Shown here in pieces: positions 21,071 through 33,215 of a stretch of DNA of 64,000 nucleotides. Source of the stretch: Clarkia xantiana subsp. parviflora. Taxonomy: Eukaryota > Streptophyta > Magnoliopsida > Myrtales > Onagraceae. Location: positions 38,022,756 to 38,086,755 of the forward strand of contig JAPTYO010000009.1 in NCBI GenBank assembly GCA_036873135.1, given 5' to 3'. Under the pieces are notes generated by a model that saw only the letters and a program-made list of their open reading frames with translations, had not been told where the DNA came from and searched no databases. Position 1 is the first letter of the stretch; each line of letters begins with the position of its first letter. A program made the translations under genes and the position numbers.

Positions 21071-21505
21071 GAGCGTATCTTTGGTCTAACTTGTGCCCTC
21101 CGGGAGCCCATCCTGTGAAACGTTAAGTGCCCTCCGAGAGCCAGTCTCGTGAACAGATTTCGACGCCAACCAGGAGCGTATCTTTGGTCTAACCTGTGCC
21201 CTCCGGGAGCCTATCCTGTGAAACGTTAAGTGCCCTCCGAGAGCCACTATCGTGAACAGATTTCGACGCCAACCAGAAGCGTATCTTTGGTCTAACCTGT
21301 GCCCTCCGGGAGCCTATCTTGTGAAACGTTAAGTGCCCTCCGAGAGCCAGTCTCGTGAACAGATTTCGACGCCAACCAGGAGCGTATCTTTGTCTAACCT
21401 GTGCCCTCCGGGAGCCTATCCTGTGAAATGTTAAGTGCCCTCCGAGAGCCTGTCTCGTGAACAGTTTTCGACGCCCACCAAGAGCGTATCTTTGGTCTAA
21501 CAGTA
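21070..21505. repeat. Tandem array 1 of element C (about 102-bp units)
   Basis: GAGCGTATCTTTGGTCTAAC recurs near 21073, 21176, 21279, 21380 and 21486. Equivalent of 7138-7590 in A with several diverged positions. Confidence 0.85.
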
Positions 21506-21884
21506 CCATACATACCATTCAAAGGGTATCAGAAGAGAGTATTACACCATCACTAAGAAGGATCCCATGAGAAAGCAATTGCAAAGTAAAGTGATATAAA
21601 GAACACATGATGTTTTTCTTGATGAAATAGCAAGTATGGCATGAAGGAAAACACAATAGAAGGATAAGTAAAGGAAACACACCAAGGCAAGAGTCCATAA
21701 TCAAAGGAGTATATACAAAAGCATACGAAGTACCAATGTAAAGCCAAGCGAACCACATAGTCAACAACACAATACGACAAAGGAAAGCAACACAAAACCC
21801 CACAACAATCCCAAAAGATACTCAACCCATCAAAGGGGAGAAGGAGTATGGTTATATATACAAAGATAGCAAGATGTAGACACA

Positions 21885-24182
21885 TCAATCAGAGCCTTCG
21901 GGAGAGTCACCCTGACCCCCTGAGGCTGAACCACCGGCAGAGATGGAGGAAGAGGAGGAGTCTGACGTATCGATATCCACAGGGCGTAGCATCCACCTGT
22001 GTAGGGGCAGGCTCGTCTGCAACAGCAGCCTGACCCCTAAGGACAGCCATGTAGCCAGTAGCGTTTGGCCTGAAATCACCAAGATCGCCAACTGGAAACT
22101 GAGGATCAATGCGGAAAATATGATCAACCAGATACTCACCAAACTGGTTCATCTCCTGAGTGAGCCGCACGCTATAGTCAACAGTGAAGGCAGAAGAAGC
22201 CTTGTATTCAGACACTGCGACAGTCCTCTCCTCCGCCCGGCACCTAGCCTCCAACTTCCGCAGCTCCTCAAAATGGAGTGAAGATGAAACCTCAGCCTCT
22301 CGGCGTAAGCTACCTACGGTAGCCTCAAGTAAGGACACTTGGTCCCTGAGCTCCTGCATCTTCAGATCAGATAAGCGCGCCTTCTCAGCAGCAGTGGCGA
22401 GCTCCGCCTTCAGGGAGACCTGGCTGTCCTCAAGGGTCTTCTTCTCGTCAGATAGCTCGAGCACGAGTGATGACATGTTCACCATGTCAGACATACCCTG
22501 ATAATTTAAACAAGGGATGAGTAACCAAGAGCCAACCACATAAAAGTATAAAGAAGAAAGCAAGGAACAACTCACAGGTGCATAACGAGAGAGTACACCC
22601 TGAACAAAGCGCCGAGTCTCCCCAGGAGACCTAGGCTGGGCAACACGATCGCCAGGGGGGATGGCACCGCGAAGTACGCGGATGCCAACCTCAGGAGTCC
22701 GCAAAGAGGAGCCGCTATCAAGGTGGAACTCCTTCAAACCAGCGAAAGGAGTCTACTCAGACCCAACGACATCTTCATCAGTAAGACGTGCGAAATCCTT
22801 CCGACTCAAAGTCGGAGGCCCACCTATACAAGCGAAACAAGTCAACGGAAAATATAAACATAGAAGCATCAGTGATAAGGTAGAGATTGAACCTGATGAC
22901 CGTGCCCTCGGCTGGGGGGCAGGGGAACCACCACCAACAGGTCGCTTCCCTTTATCAGTGTGGGAAGGCACCTCTTCGACCACCATCTCTTTATCGCGAG
23001 ATAGGGTCGTGGGACGAGCAACAGGCGAAGGAGGATCCACAGCTTTCTTCCTCTTAGCAGCCGAGGCCCGGCCTCAGAGTCAGATCTCCGCGACTTGGAC
23101 TTGGAAGGTCTAGAGTCTTTGCCTACGGAGACAACCCTCTCGGTCACCAAGGGGGAGCGCCCTAGCAATGTAAGGAAAACAAGATAAGGAAAACACAAGT
23201 ATACCATAAAGAAGTAAACAGGAGGAAGTATACCAGAAGCCCCAGCCTTCTTCCCAGGCACGGGGGATTTCTTCAGAGTGGAGCTAGAAGGAGACTTCCT
23301 CTTGCTCAGGTCAACAGGTGCTCCCTGCACGTTATAGGTTTTTCCGTGAAACCAACCTACTAAGGAAAAGCAAAAAGTAAATAAAGATGAGAAGACTAAG
23401 TAACATACCGAACCCCCGGAGTCAGGAGTCAAACTGATCCCGGCCTCGTAAAAATCCGTCTCAGTCACTAAGGACATGGGGCAGTATGATCGAGTCCTGT
23501 TGCTCTCATGAATGATCTTCATAGTCTCTAAATCAATAGAAGAGAACTCCCCGAAAGTATGCCAACCATCCGACCGATCCTCATTCAAGACCGACCAAGT
23601 GACGTATCGATCCGTGATGAAGAAATAATGCTTGGCCCAGTGACTGGCTAAGTTGTCACTCCGGGCCACGAAGCGAAGAGAGGTATCCCACTCGACCCCA
23701 CTCAACCCGAAGTAAGCAAATCGGGAATCCTTGAAGGTCGGATGGCGAGTTACAAAACTCACAAAGCCCACCTTCTTCTGGTATTGGAACCGGTAGAAGC
23801 ATCAGAACAGAACTAGGGAGTACTTCCAGGAGTACCAGTGGCACAACACCCGGAAGCCCACCCAGACACGGAGGGCACTGGGGGCAAGGTTCACAGGAGA
23901 AATCCTGAAGAACCTGCTCAACTCTACGAGGTCATCGCAGTAAGGCAACCTCAACCCAAATCGAATCTGGGAGGGGTAAACGACGACCTTCCCCCTAGGA
24001 GGCTCCGTCACCGTCTCGCGGGTATTCCCCAAGGAAGGGAGGAAAGGATATATAGGCTCATCTAAGGGACAGATATCTCCTAAGGTAACGTGTTCATTGT
24101 AATCAGACCTAGTTAGGTGGTTCTCCGACAGAGCAGCGAGACCTAAGGCAAAGGTAGCAGGAAATCCCAAAGTCCGAATCAA
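21885..24182 (-). pseudogene. Antisense gene of element C (PF04195-like plus coiled coil), decayed
   Basis: Counterpart of A's antisense gene. It keeps a better start: an ATG at 24182 (MIRTLGFPATFALGLAAL). The globular exon is stopped at about 23800 by TGA where A has CGA (CLFR in A). The basic middle exon is frameshifted near 23065, and the coiled-coil exon is frameshifted near 21980 just before the Ser-rich tail. The donor after GGGGCTTCTG is GTATAC, a normal GT site that is GATATG in A. Product function unknown. Confidence 0.65.
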
Positions 24183-25839
24183 GTTTCGACTGACACCCCA
24201 GCTCAGATCGCAACACTAAGCTAATGATAGGAAAGAAAGTAATGCTACAAAAAAGAAGAGAAAAGGAACTCACTCATCCTTCGGAGGATGTAACGCCTCT
24301 GTGGAGTCTGTGTGCGGGGACACCACCAGGAATACAGTACCTGCCACGACATGACAAATATCAAGACAAGAAAATTTCCGAAAAACCGGGAGTACTCCGA
24401 CACTCGACCAGCGATAACAACCAAAGATTCAAAGACACCCAACAAAGATAACAAACATGAGCCAAGGACACCACGACAACCAAATCGAATAATTTTATCC
24501 GAACCTAAAGTCGGTTTTCGGGAAAAATTACCGTTACGCCCTCCAACGGAAACCAACACACAAACGGCGACACAACATCAAATTCAAAACGGGGATAGTT
24601 TAATCGGACAAGAAACTATCTCCGGACGACCGGCAAAATTTTTCCAAATCCACAACTATCTACGGCTATCCACGGCAATCCCACATTCAATCAAATTCCG
24701 GCAATCAAGTATCGGCAATCAAGTATCGACAATTCAAAAATCAACATTTTACGCAATAACGGAAAGGAAAAGAGTGGACCTTCGGAAAACCCGACCCGAT
24801 ACGATAAACGGACTCAGATTTCGGATTTGGAGACCGCCGGAAATCAGTCCCTCGCCGGAGGTCGGACCCTGTCGTCGCCGGAGCTGATTTCAGCCGCCCC
24901 ACCGTCGCCGGAAGCTGCCCTAGGTCACGCCGGAGCTGCTTCGCCTCGCCGTCGACAACCCCCGCCGGACTTGGTGCTGTCGTCGTCAGAAACGGGCTCG
25001 CCGTCGACCACCGCCGTCCGCCCAATGCTGCGCTGTCGTCGCCAATCGAGCCTCCCGTCGTCCCTGCGTCGCCGTTGGCTGCCGTCCGCCTGAGGCCACG
25101 TCGTCGCCTCCGGCCGGGCTTCCTCCTATCGACCGTCCCGGCTGAGCTGCTGGTCGGATTTCTGGTCCCTCGCCGGAAATTTCGGCCGGCCTCCTCCTTG
25201 GGTGTGCTCCAAACTCTTTCTTGCTCTCCAAGGGTGAGAAAAGAGGGAAAAGGGTGGCTATGGTGACTAACTAAGGTATTTTCTTAACTCTCCTATATAT
25301 TTGAAAGATGGTAGGGTTTTTTTAAAGAGTTTTAATCACCACCCTCCATTTATTTTTAAGTGAGATCTAAGGGCTAAAGAAAAACCATCACTTTTATCCC
25401 TTTTAACTATGGCTAAGTATATCTCCATACTTAGAAAAACCATCAAGTTAGACTTATTCTTGAGCATCCCATACTTAGGAAAAAATTTTAGACCAAAATT
25501 AAATTTTCCTTCACTTAGGCAAAATCCCGGCACGAAATTGAAGCATGAGTCACTTAGCCATATTCGTATTGCATCCTTATGCAAGCGTGTATTTTTTGAG
25601 TATACGCCTGTAGCAAAGATAGATTTATTACTCCCACCTCAGACGGACGCGTGCTTAGGCACACGTCCGTGCCACTCTGACGTTTACACTTCCTCTATCT
25701 CATAAGGCAGGGGGCAGAGTCAGAGGCACGCATCCATGGGTAAGCAATCAGTCGGACAAGAAGGTAAAAACCCCGGTTTCAAATTGCGCGTGTCATACCA
25801 TCCTGAAATAGAGTCAATCAAGGGTTAGGCCATTGGTTG
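24183..25839. other. C: non-coding region between antisense gene and 3' LTR
   Basis: Inverted equivalent of 2795-4464 in A, with the CCGG-rich block at about 24830-25200 and the AT-rich block at about 25260-25640. No supported gene. Confidence 0.5.
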
Positions 25840-25852
25840 ACTCGGGGGCATG
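25840..25852 (+). other. Polypurine tract of element C
   Basis: ACTCGGGGGCATG directly before the 3' LTR start TGATGG. Confidence 0.75.
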
Positions 25853-26701
25853 TGATGGATATACGCCCAATTTGAACCCGTTGACTTCCGAATCGTTTTA
25901 TTTTTATCACCCCGTTAATGATTGTAAATCGAAACTTCAACCCGAACACTTCGTAAGAACACCAACGGCCCGGACGAGGCCGAAGCGCTCGTCCGGCCGA
26001 GTCAAACTCACCTAGGTGAGGTTGGGTGGCCACACCCGACCTCCCCTAGGGGAGATCGGGTGGACCAACCCGATCTCTCCTAGGAGAGACCGGGTCGGCC
26101 AACCCGATCTCTCCTAGGAGAGACCGGGTCGGCCAACCCGATCTCCTCTAGGGGGGATAGGGTTGGCCAACCCTATCCCCCCTAGGAGGGGTTGGGTGGC
26201 CTCACCCAACCCCTACCCTTGGGGGTCGGATTATCCTCCCCCCAAGGGCCCCGGCACCATTTTTAGACTCCCATACTCGGTTTAGTCCGCCTACCTTCTC
26301 CGTATCCTAAGGTCTTAATTATGTGTTTAAAGGTTAATTAACTGTGTTTAAGGGTTAACGATGTCATTAAGCCACCTTAATGACACCGTTGCCTATAAAT
26401 ACCCCACCTCCACTATTCATTTGATCATCTGAGCAAGTTGGATAATTTTGCTCTGACATCTCTCTAGCTTTATCTCTCTAAAAACCGTACTGACTTAGGC
26501 ATCGGAGAGGGTTCATCAGGCACCCCCCCCCCCCTCTGTGCCTGGTACTGCCCCTTCTGCAGGGCGAAAGGAGAAGAGAAGCTAAGGGCGGAAGGACGCA
26601 AGCTAGGACAGCACAACCCGAGAGCATCAGATCCGCGACATCTCCAGTGAGGGATGAGACTTGAGTCGACAGCCCGTTGACCCTAGACTCGGAACCTAAC
26701 A
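25853..26701 (+). repeat. 3' LTR of element C (849 bp)
   Basis: 65 bp longer than the 5' LTR, mainly from two more hairpin units of the CCTAGG ladder (about 26010-26210). TATA box at 26394-26401. Ends CGGAACCTAACA. Confidence 0.92.
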
Positions 26702-26706
26702 TTTAC
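26702..26706. repeat. Target-site duplication of element C, right copy (tttac)
   Basis: Matches 16163-16167; D's LTR resumes here. Confidence 0.9.
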
Positions 26707-26710
26707 AACA

Positions 26711-26985
26711 CCAAGGGTGTGCCAATTTGCCTTCGAGTAAACACTCCAGAGATCTGTCCCTTGTCAAGAATCGATCTGAGGCTTTGCTGTGGAGAATATA
26801 CCACGTAGGGCTTCCTTCACAAGAACCTCTACGGGTGTCAACCGGAGGATCGTGAACTCCATTATGCAAGGATCCTAGTACTAAGGAATACTCGTGAGGT
26901 ATGTGCGAATCTCCGCTGCGTAATTCGATTACTAGCATGTACCATGTTTATAATATCCGTATTGATTACTCCCCGTAATCTAACA
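26711..26985 (+). repeat. Copia LTR H, 3' portion, interrupted by element D
   Basis: Aligns along its length with 51237-51511 (shared TCCAGAGATCTGTCCC, CACGTAGGGCTTC, ATTACTCCCCGTAATCTA). The copy at 51511 is followed by TGGTATCAGAGCC, a copia PBS, while this copy ends TAACA and runs into unrelated DNA. It is therefore a 3' or solo LTR remnant. Its left part is beyond D. Confidence 0.7.
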
Positions 26986-27239
26986 CATTTTCCCTCTTTG
27001 CGACCTCTCCTTCTCTTTTTCCTTCTCCTCCTTTATCTTCGTTGGTCCTTTTGACATAACATTCTCGTTAGGGCCGGCAATGGTGCGGTGAAAATCAAAT
27101 AATTATAATTTTTTTTGCACCATTTGTTGTAATGGTGAACCGCACCATTAGGGTGTGGTGTGGTTATGGTGATGAGTTTTGTACCTATAATGGTTATGGT
27201 TATGATATTGGGTTCATAACCATGGTTATAACCATCACC

Positions 27240-27278
<39 letters not shown>

Positions 27279-28330
27279 AAGTCTATATTCAAATTTTATT
27301 ATCAGTCACTGTTCATTCGGTCATTCCTATAAGTTTTGGCCATTAGTTATTGACATATCTAGACTGTTAATTCTAAATATAGGACGGTCCATTCATTCGA
27401 TAGCCTATATAATTCTTGAAATCATGTTTAATTTGGATTTTTCATATGAAAGAAGAATGATGATACACGTTCCGACTTAGGATTCCAAAAAAGTCTGAAT
27501 TAAGTCACGGTGGCAAAGCCAGTAGTATTCACCAACTTAGATGACATATTGATTGACTCTCACATCTTGAATTATCTCAGAACATAGACGTCGGAATGTA
27601 TATGATTTTTATTTTTATTTTTCATGAAACAATGAATGTTTTTTTATTTGAATTTTTTGTATATGAAACAACAACGTTGTATTAATTTAAATAGTTATGG
27701 TTAAATGATTTAATTGCGTATGACTATGGTTATTATGAAGAAATATAACCATAATGGTTTTGTGATTATAATATGAATGGAAAAGAATATAATATAACCT
27801 TAATGTTTATGTGATTATAGTATGAATGAAAAAAAAAAGTAGTGAGATTAAGATATTAGTGGTCAGAGGTAACCTCATTATACCCTATTATCCCAAACCT
27901 AATACACATCCATGTGATTTGATTATAAATAAAAAAAACCTAGGACAACATAAATCCTTAGTTTCACTTTAGAAAACAAATTGTTTAATAATAAAAAAAA
28001 AAATACAAATATGCCTGCCTGCCTGCCTAGTCAGTCGTCTCGTCGTAATATGAAATGCTTTGCCTTGTTGTCTCAAGGTGGTTGGTAAATGAAAAAAATC
28101 TCCTTCCTTTTCTCTTTCTTTGATTTGATTTGATGATGAACTAACCGAGGCCAAGGTCTCTCCCTATTACCAACCAACAGAATCAGGCAGCAGTACAGCA
28201 GTTCTGTTCATTTCTATCACTGTGTGCCCAGATGATGCCTGCCTCTACGTGTCCTGCATTCCGTCTCTCTACTTGAAATTTTGCGCCGCGACTAATTTCA
28301 ATTTGCAGATAACCAAGTAATCAATCAGCA
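26986..28330. other. Upstream flank of the WNK gene
   Basis: AT-rich, no other gene seen. It has an (AT)n microsatellite at about 27245-27277 next to an imperfect hairpin built of GGTTATGG / CCATAACC, two 40-bp near-copies of GTGATTATA-TATGAATG (about 27748-27840), and CCTGCCTGCCTGCCTA near 28015-28029. The kinase promoter and leader must lie here; GATTATAAATAAAAA at about 27918 is a TATA candidate, but too far to be certain. Confidence 0.45.
27245..27277. repeat. AT microsatellite
   Basis: Uninterrupted (AT)n tract of about 33 bp. Confidence 0.9.
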
Positions 28331-31300
28331 ATGGATGGTGTTTCAGTGGCTGAACCCGACCACTCCGAGTTTGTGGAAGTCGATCCTACCGGAAGATATG
28401 GAAGAGTAATTCCTACAGTCATCTATCTCTTTCTTCCTTTTCAGTTTCCTTTTTTCTGGATTATAATTATTACTAACGCATTTCAACCCCGTGATTTCTG
28501 AATTTTTCAGTATGATGAAATCCTCGGTAAAGGGGCTTCAAAGATCGTGTATGATTCTTAATACCTTCATTTCTTTTGATGCGATTCCTCATTTCTGTCC
28601 ACCATTTTGACCTCTTAGATTTGATAATTTGAAGTTTTCGGTTCGAATTGATTGATTAAGCATGCTGAATCTTTGGAATTGGTATTTTGGCAATAGATAT
28701 AGAGGTTTCGATGAGTACGAAGGAATTGAAGTAGCGTGGAATCAGGTGAAGCTTTACGATTTCCTGCAAAGCCCCGAGGATCTTGAGAGGCTCTATTGTG
28801 AAATTCACCTGCTTAAGACGTTGAGACACCGCAACATAATGAAATTCTATACGTCTTGGGTCGACACTGCTAATAGGAAAATCAACTTTATCACTGAAAT
28901 GTTCACTTCTGGTACTCTTAGACAGTAAGTACTTGCTCAACTCTATCAAGTTTGGCCATCCACAAATTATAGAGGATTCAATTCAAGCACTATTCTTCTT
29001 TCTTACTTCTAGAACACTTAATATGACCTCTAATTTCTAGCTTGCCATAATAACTGAAGAAACTTCACTTGATTGTTCTGCTATTTTGTTTGAAGTAACA
29101 TTATAGTGGTTGATTGATTTATTTCAGTTTCTTGATGGGACGCCTTTCTGATGGAACAGGTATAGGTTGAAGCACAGGAGAGTCAACATTAGAGCGGTGA
29201 AGCATTGGTGCAGGCAGATTCTAAAAGGGTTGGTCTACCTCCATGGCCTTGAACCCCCTGTCATTCACAGGGATCTCAAGTGTGATAACATCTTTATAAA
29301 TGGAAACCAAGGAGAGGTCAAGATTGGTGACCTTGGGCTTGCTGCAATTTTAAGGAAATCTCATGCAGCCTGCTGTGTAGGTAAGTTATTGAATTGATTA
29401 GATAGTTCTTCAACTTCAATTGACAACGTAGGAAAAAACAAGAGATGCCTTATTGCAGGCAATAATCTCAAGAGTAGCATAAAAATGGATTTTTGTCAAA
29501 AGACTTTCATTTTTCTTATCTCATTTGTTTGGTATGGCTTTTACTGATCCAAAGACTTGTTTACATGGGCAACTTTTTCGGGTTTTTCACAGGAACTCCT
29601 GAATTCATGGCTCCAGAGGTTTACGAGGAGGAATATAATGAATTGGTGGACATTTATTCTTTCGGGATGTGTGTGTTGGAGATGGTAACGTTTGAATATC
29701 CTTACAGCGAGTGCAATCATCCTGCCCAGATCTACAAGAAAGTCATTTCTGTATGAACCAACAAGAATTTGAATCCTCAATCCTTTTTCTGGTTGTATAT
29801 TTGATCCTTTCTGTTTTTTTAAATAAATTTTTAACTTTGGCTTACTCTCAGGGGAAAAAGCCAGAAGCTCTGTACAAAGTTGAAGATTCCGAGGTAAGGC
29901 ATTTTGTTGAGAAGTGCTTAGCAACAGTGTCCTCTAGGCTAACAGCCAAAGAGCTCTTGAAAGATCCTTTTCTCCAAATTGACGATTACGGGAGGCCAAT
30001 AGATGAATTTGATGAAGTGGGTCCCCTTTTTAGACATCCGTTGTTGTACGGCTCTCATCATAGTAACAGGTTGTTGGGGAATGGATACTCTGGCAGCTAT
30101 CATGATTTTGAAGGTGAATATGACTTGGACTACTACCCAAAAGAGTTTGAAGCCAATAGAATCGACGACTTCACTTACGAAGATGAGCATTTACCAGATG
30201 TTGCCATCAGCATCAGAGGGAGGAGAGAAGATGATGGAATCTTTTTACGACTCAGGATCACTGATAAGGAAGGTTAGATTTATATTCTCTTATGTTATTA
30301 AAAATGTTGGTCTCCCTACAAATTGTGTTTGAAATGTGTGAAGAACCTTGATAGGAAATCTGAGCTTTGGCTTACCCTGTTAGATACTTAGAAAATGGAT
30401 GGAGCCTGGAGGGACGGGAACGATAGAGATAGAAAATACTTAACCTATATAAGTTCAAATTCAGTTCTAGAGTGATCTGTGACACTTATCTGTGAAGTGT
30501 CTGCTAACACTTTTTATATTCATGTTCATTTTATTACTGCGCAATTAAGTTTTATCAAGAACAGTAGCTTAGTGTGCGCATAATTATTGTGTTATGTTAA
30601 GCTTAATTGGACAGGGTTTCTTTTTCACTAAAGAAGCCTAATTTAGTGTTAAATGTTCCAAAGTAGAGAGATGATAAAAAGGAAAATTCCCTTATCAGTT
30701 TGAAACTTGAGGAAGTAAAAGAGTTGCACTTTTAGGAAAAAGGTGATTAGATAAGATCATCAGTATTTTCCTGAGATAGTAAATAGGTTCTACTTTCACA
30801 ATAAGCAACATGTTGTCTAATGTAAAATTCTTATGCAAACAGGACAAGTACGCAACATATTCTTCCCTTTTGACATTGAGACGGACACTGCACTAAGTGT
30901 TGCAACTGAAATGGTGGCCGAGCTTGATATCACGGACCAAGATGTAACCAACATAGCAGATATGATTGACGGGGAGATCAATAATTTGGTACCCGGGTGG
31001 AAGGAGGAAACTTTTGACCATACGGGTAACTATGTGTCAGGCAATAATCATGGTTCAACCAACATTGAGCATCATGGATGTGGAGAAATGCATGGCCGGT
31101 TCGAAGAGTTCAGTAATTACGATGAATCACCAGATAATTGGGATAGCAGTGAATCCACAAGGGAGATCCATTGTGATGAAACAGCTCGAGAAATGTTGGA
31201 TAGACTTGCAATCAATGATGATGAGAAGATCATCACAGTGGATGGTCCAATCGAATCTAGTTATCATCGCAGATCTTCTTCAGTACACCATGAGAATGGA

Positions 31301-31585
31301 ATGAGGCAAGAATTGAGGTGGATCAAAGCAAAGTACAAAATGCAGTTAAGGGAGATGAAGGACCATGATGCTCCTCCTTCTTCTTCTCCGAAATCTCTGC
31401 CCCCAAAGTCTTTTCCCTCAGAAAAGCAAGAGAATAGATGTGGAAACATGGTTAACAGCATATACAGTGAGGAGGTTGGGCATGGGTCTTTAAGCCCCGG
31501 CCACCGAGTGGTGACTACTGCTAAGAGCTTCTACACGAGCAGTCTGCTACTTCACAGGGCGACTTCTCTTCCAGTTGATTTGTAA
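28331..31585 (+). CDS. WNK: WNK-type serine/threonine protein kinase, seven exons (about 627 aa)
   Basis: Exons by GT-AG sites and phase: 28331-28405, 28511-28548, 28697-28924, 29160-29380, 29593-29750, 29852-30272 and 30843-31585; the sum is 628 codons including TAA. Glycine loop [11 protein letters not shown] with Lys36, the WNK-specific catalytic Lys; the usual subdomain II Lys is Asn53 (VAWNQV), which defines WNKs. Then HRDLKCDN (Asp152), DLG 171-173 in place of DFG, and GTPEFMAPE 188-196. A region starting [15 protein letters not shown] resembles the conserved domain after the kinase in plant WNKs. The C-terminal tail is acidic and Ser-rich. Plant WNKs are cytosolic or nuclear kinases tied to flowering-time, clock and osmotic signalling; which member this is cannot be settled. 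The activation loop reads SHAACCVG, where I would expect His before the second Cys. Confidence 0.93.
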
Positions 31586-32485
31586 TCAATCTCGACTCAA
31601 CTCGGCTATAATAAAAATGTAAATTTGAGAAACATGATATTATTGGATGTGCGACAATACTCGAGGGCATTTAATGTATGGGCTCGAGTTTTTGTGCAGT
31701 AAGTAGTACTTTGTTACCCTTAATAGTATTAATCATTGTAGTAAGAAGCTTCTTTGATACACATTTAGCTAGCTTGAATTGATGCTGTGGTTGGATGAGA
31801 AATTGAATTGCTTTCAGCATTCACATGGCAACAGTGCCATGCCATGTAATGTGATGCAAACCTTTCATTTTGGCTTATATATATATGCCTTTTGTTCCTA
31901 TCCCTCCTGCTGATGCATATAAAACAATGCGCATCCACATGTTTCCTTAAAATCTGTCTGCTAAGAATAAAAAAAATATTTATGTGCTACACTATATTCT
32001 TATAAACTAACTGATTTGTAGTGAGTATGCCGCCCTTTTGATAGATCAACTATGACACTTTGCGGGGGAAAAAAAAAAAATTGCACCCGGTCATGTCTTT
32101 GTCACTCACAGTAAAAAGAGATAGCTTTCTTAAAGGGAGGTCTTTAAGACAAGATATTGATTGAAGTGGAATAGGCAAGTCTCAAATAAACAAACACTTA
32201 AGAGCGGTTTGTTGTTTAGGTTTAAAAGGAAAGATGATGTATTGGGGAGGCTAAAAGTTGCCGTGTTATGACTTGTGGTTAGGCACACTTGTGATTGCTT
32301 TCGAAAAGTATACTATATGTACGCTCTAGTAACAATCAATCAATGTTAGGTAGGTAAGTAGTCTTAATTCAAGAAGCTTATTCATATCTTTACCCAACTG
32401 CTTGTACGTAAAATATCTGATATGGTCATACAAAACCCGACTACTATAGTGGCTAATATCATAATTTGTTTATATAATTATTAGG
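31586..32485. other. WNK 3' flank up to element E
   Basis: AT-rich with no ORF of note. AATAAAA near 31610 is a plausible poly(A) signal for the kinase. An A-run lies near 32070. Element E is inserted 0.9 kb after the kinase stop codon. Confidence 0.5.
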
Positions 32486-32490
32486 GTTGA
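32486..32490. repeat. Target-site duplication of element E, left copy (gttga)
   Basis: gttga before the 5' LTR, repeated at 43457-43461. Confidence 0.93.
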
Positions 32491-33148
32491 TGATGGGCCC
32501 CGGCGAAGGCCGTTAGGCCCCTTAACGATTGGCAAACGGCGACTAGGCCTGGTGGGCTAGGAGCTGGGCTGCTGGAAGGCTAAGGGCTCCGACCGAAGGA
32601 GGCCCCGACATTGAATGGCCCCGAGCAAGTATGGCTCCGATAGGGAAGAGCCCCGAAGATATCGGACCTGGACGTAGTCGGTCCCGATATGGGAGTTGAC
32701 ACCACTCCCCGACGCCGAATCCTCAACGATGTAACTTGGGAGTCTCCGATAATGATCGAGACTCGCCAGTAAGAGCACAATCCCGGAAATCTCGCCATGA
32801 TTACAGTAGTGGTATAATGGGCGAGATATGTGGGATACGAATAACTGTACAAGATACGTGGCAAGATATACGGCGAGATATGTGGGATAGTGGATCACAA
32901 TCCAACCGCCCAATCAGGTAACTGGGATAGCCTTTCCTCTATAAAAGGAGGGAAGTTATTCCAGATTAGGGTTACGTTTTACATACACAAAATACTGCTT
33001 GCTTGCCTTGTTGACTGCCATACTTACGTTAAGCATCGGAGAGGGATTCTGGGCCACTGCCCTCTACTCCCCTCTTGCAGGATTGCGTGGAGCAAAGGAG
33101 CTAGGATTGCCGTCAAAGTCCGTACCGGAGTTCCACCGTGATCCAACA
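32491..33148 (+). repeat. 5' LTR of element E (658 bp)
   Basis: TGATGGGCCCC...GTGATCCAACA. TATA box TATAAAAG at 32940-32947. Short repeats around GCGAGATATGTGGGATA (about 32820-32890). Several open frames run through it on both strands and are not genes. Confidence 0.95.
32940..32947 (+). promoter_or_regulatory. TATA box of E's 5' LTR
   Basis: CCTCTATAAAAGGAGG, 449 bp into the LTR; identical at 43248 in the 3' LTR. F and B have the box at the matching place. Confidence 0.75.
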
Positions 33149-33149
33149 T

Positions 33150-33167
33150 TGGCGCCGTCTGTGGGAA
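33150..33167 (+). other. Primer-binding site of element E
   Basis: TGGCGCCGTCTGTGGGAA one nt after the LTR; identical in F at 60674-60691. The tRNA is not identified here. Confidence 0.85.
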
Positions 33168-33215
33168 TCGCAACAAAAAGCCAAAAGTAAGTTTGCTTCC
33201 CTCTGATTCCATTCC

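Larger units (their letters stand above)
16168..26701 (+). mobile_element. Element C: second, decayed copy of the pol-less family of A
   Basis: Same parts as A, in plus orientation: 5' LTR (16168-16951), PBS, gag-protease-gag' (17003-20248), tandem arrays (20515-21505), antisense gene (24182-21885), polypurine tract and 3' LTR (25853-26701), with 5-bp duplications tttac. LTRs show about eight substitutions by eye plus extra palindrome units in the 3' LTR. Gag has two stop codons and the antisense gene has a stop and at least two frameshifts, so C is older than A and cannot supply working proteins. Confidence 0.92.
14230..26710 (-). mobile_element. Element D: 5' end of an Ogre-like Tat element, split by C and cut by B
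   Basis: Minus-strand element: LTR (26710-26707 joined to 16167-14644), PBS (14640-14621) and part of the untranslated leader (14620-14230). The PBS, TGGCGACTCTGCTGGGGAAG on the minus strand, is typical of Ogre/Tat elements. The leader is T-rich and contains GTGGTTTCAG. B's insertion at 14229/14230 removes the view of gag. C is inserted 9 bp or less from the outer LTR end, with target duplication tttac. D itself lies in copia LTR H. The coding parts of D are not in the window. Confidence 0.72.

Noticed and set aside
1963..26701. A and C as host genes for proline-rich proteins
   Set aside because: LTRs, target duplications, PBS and polypurine tracts prove they are retroelements.
32557..32913. 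ORF repeated at 42865-43221
   Set aside because: It is inside the LTRs of element E and simply appears in both copies.
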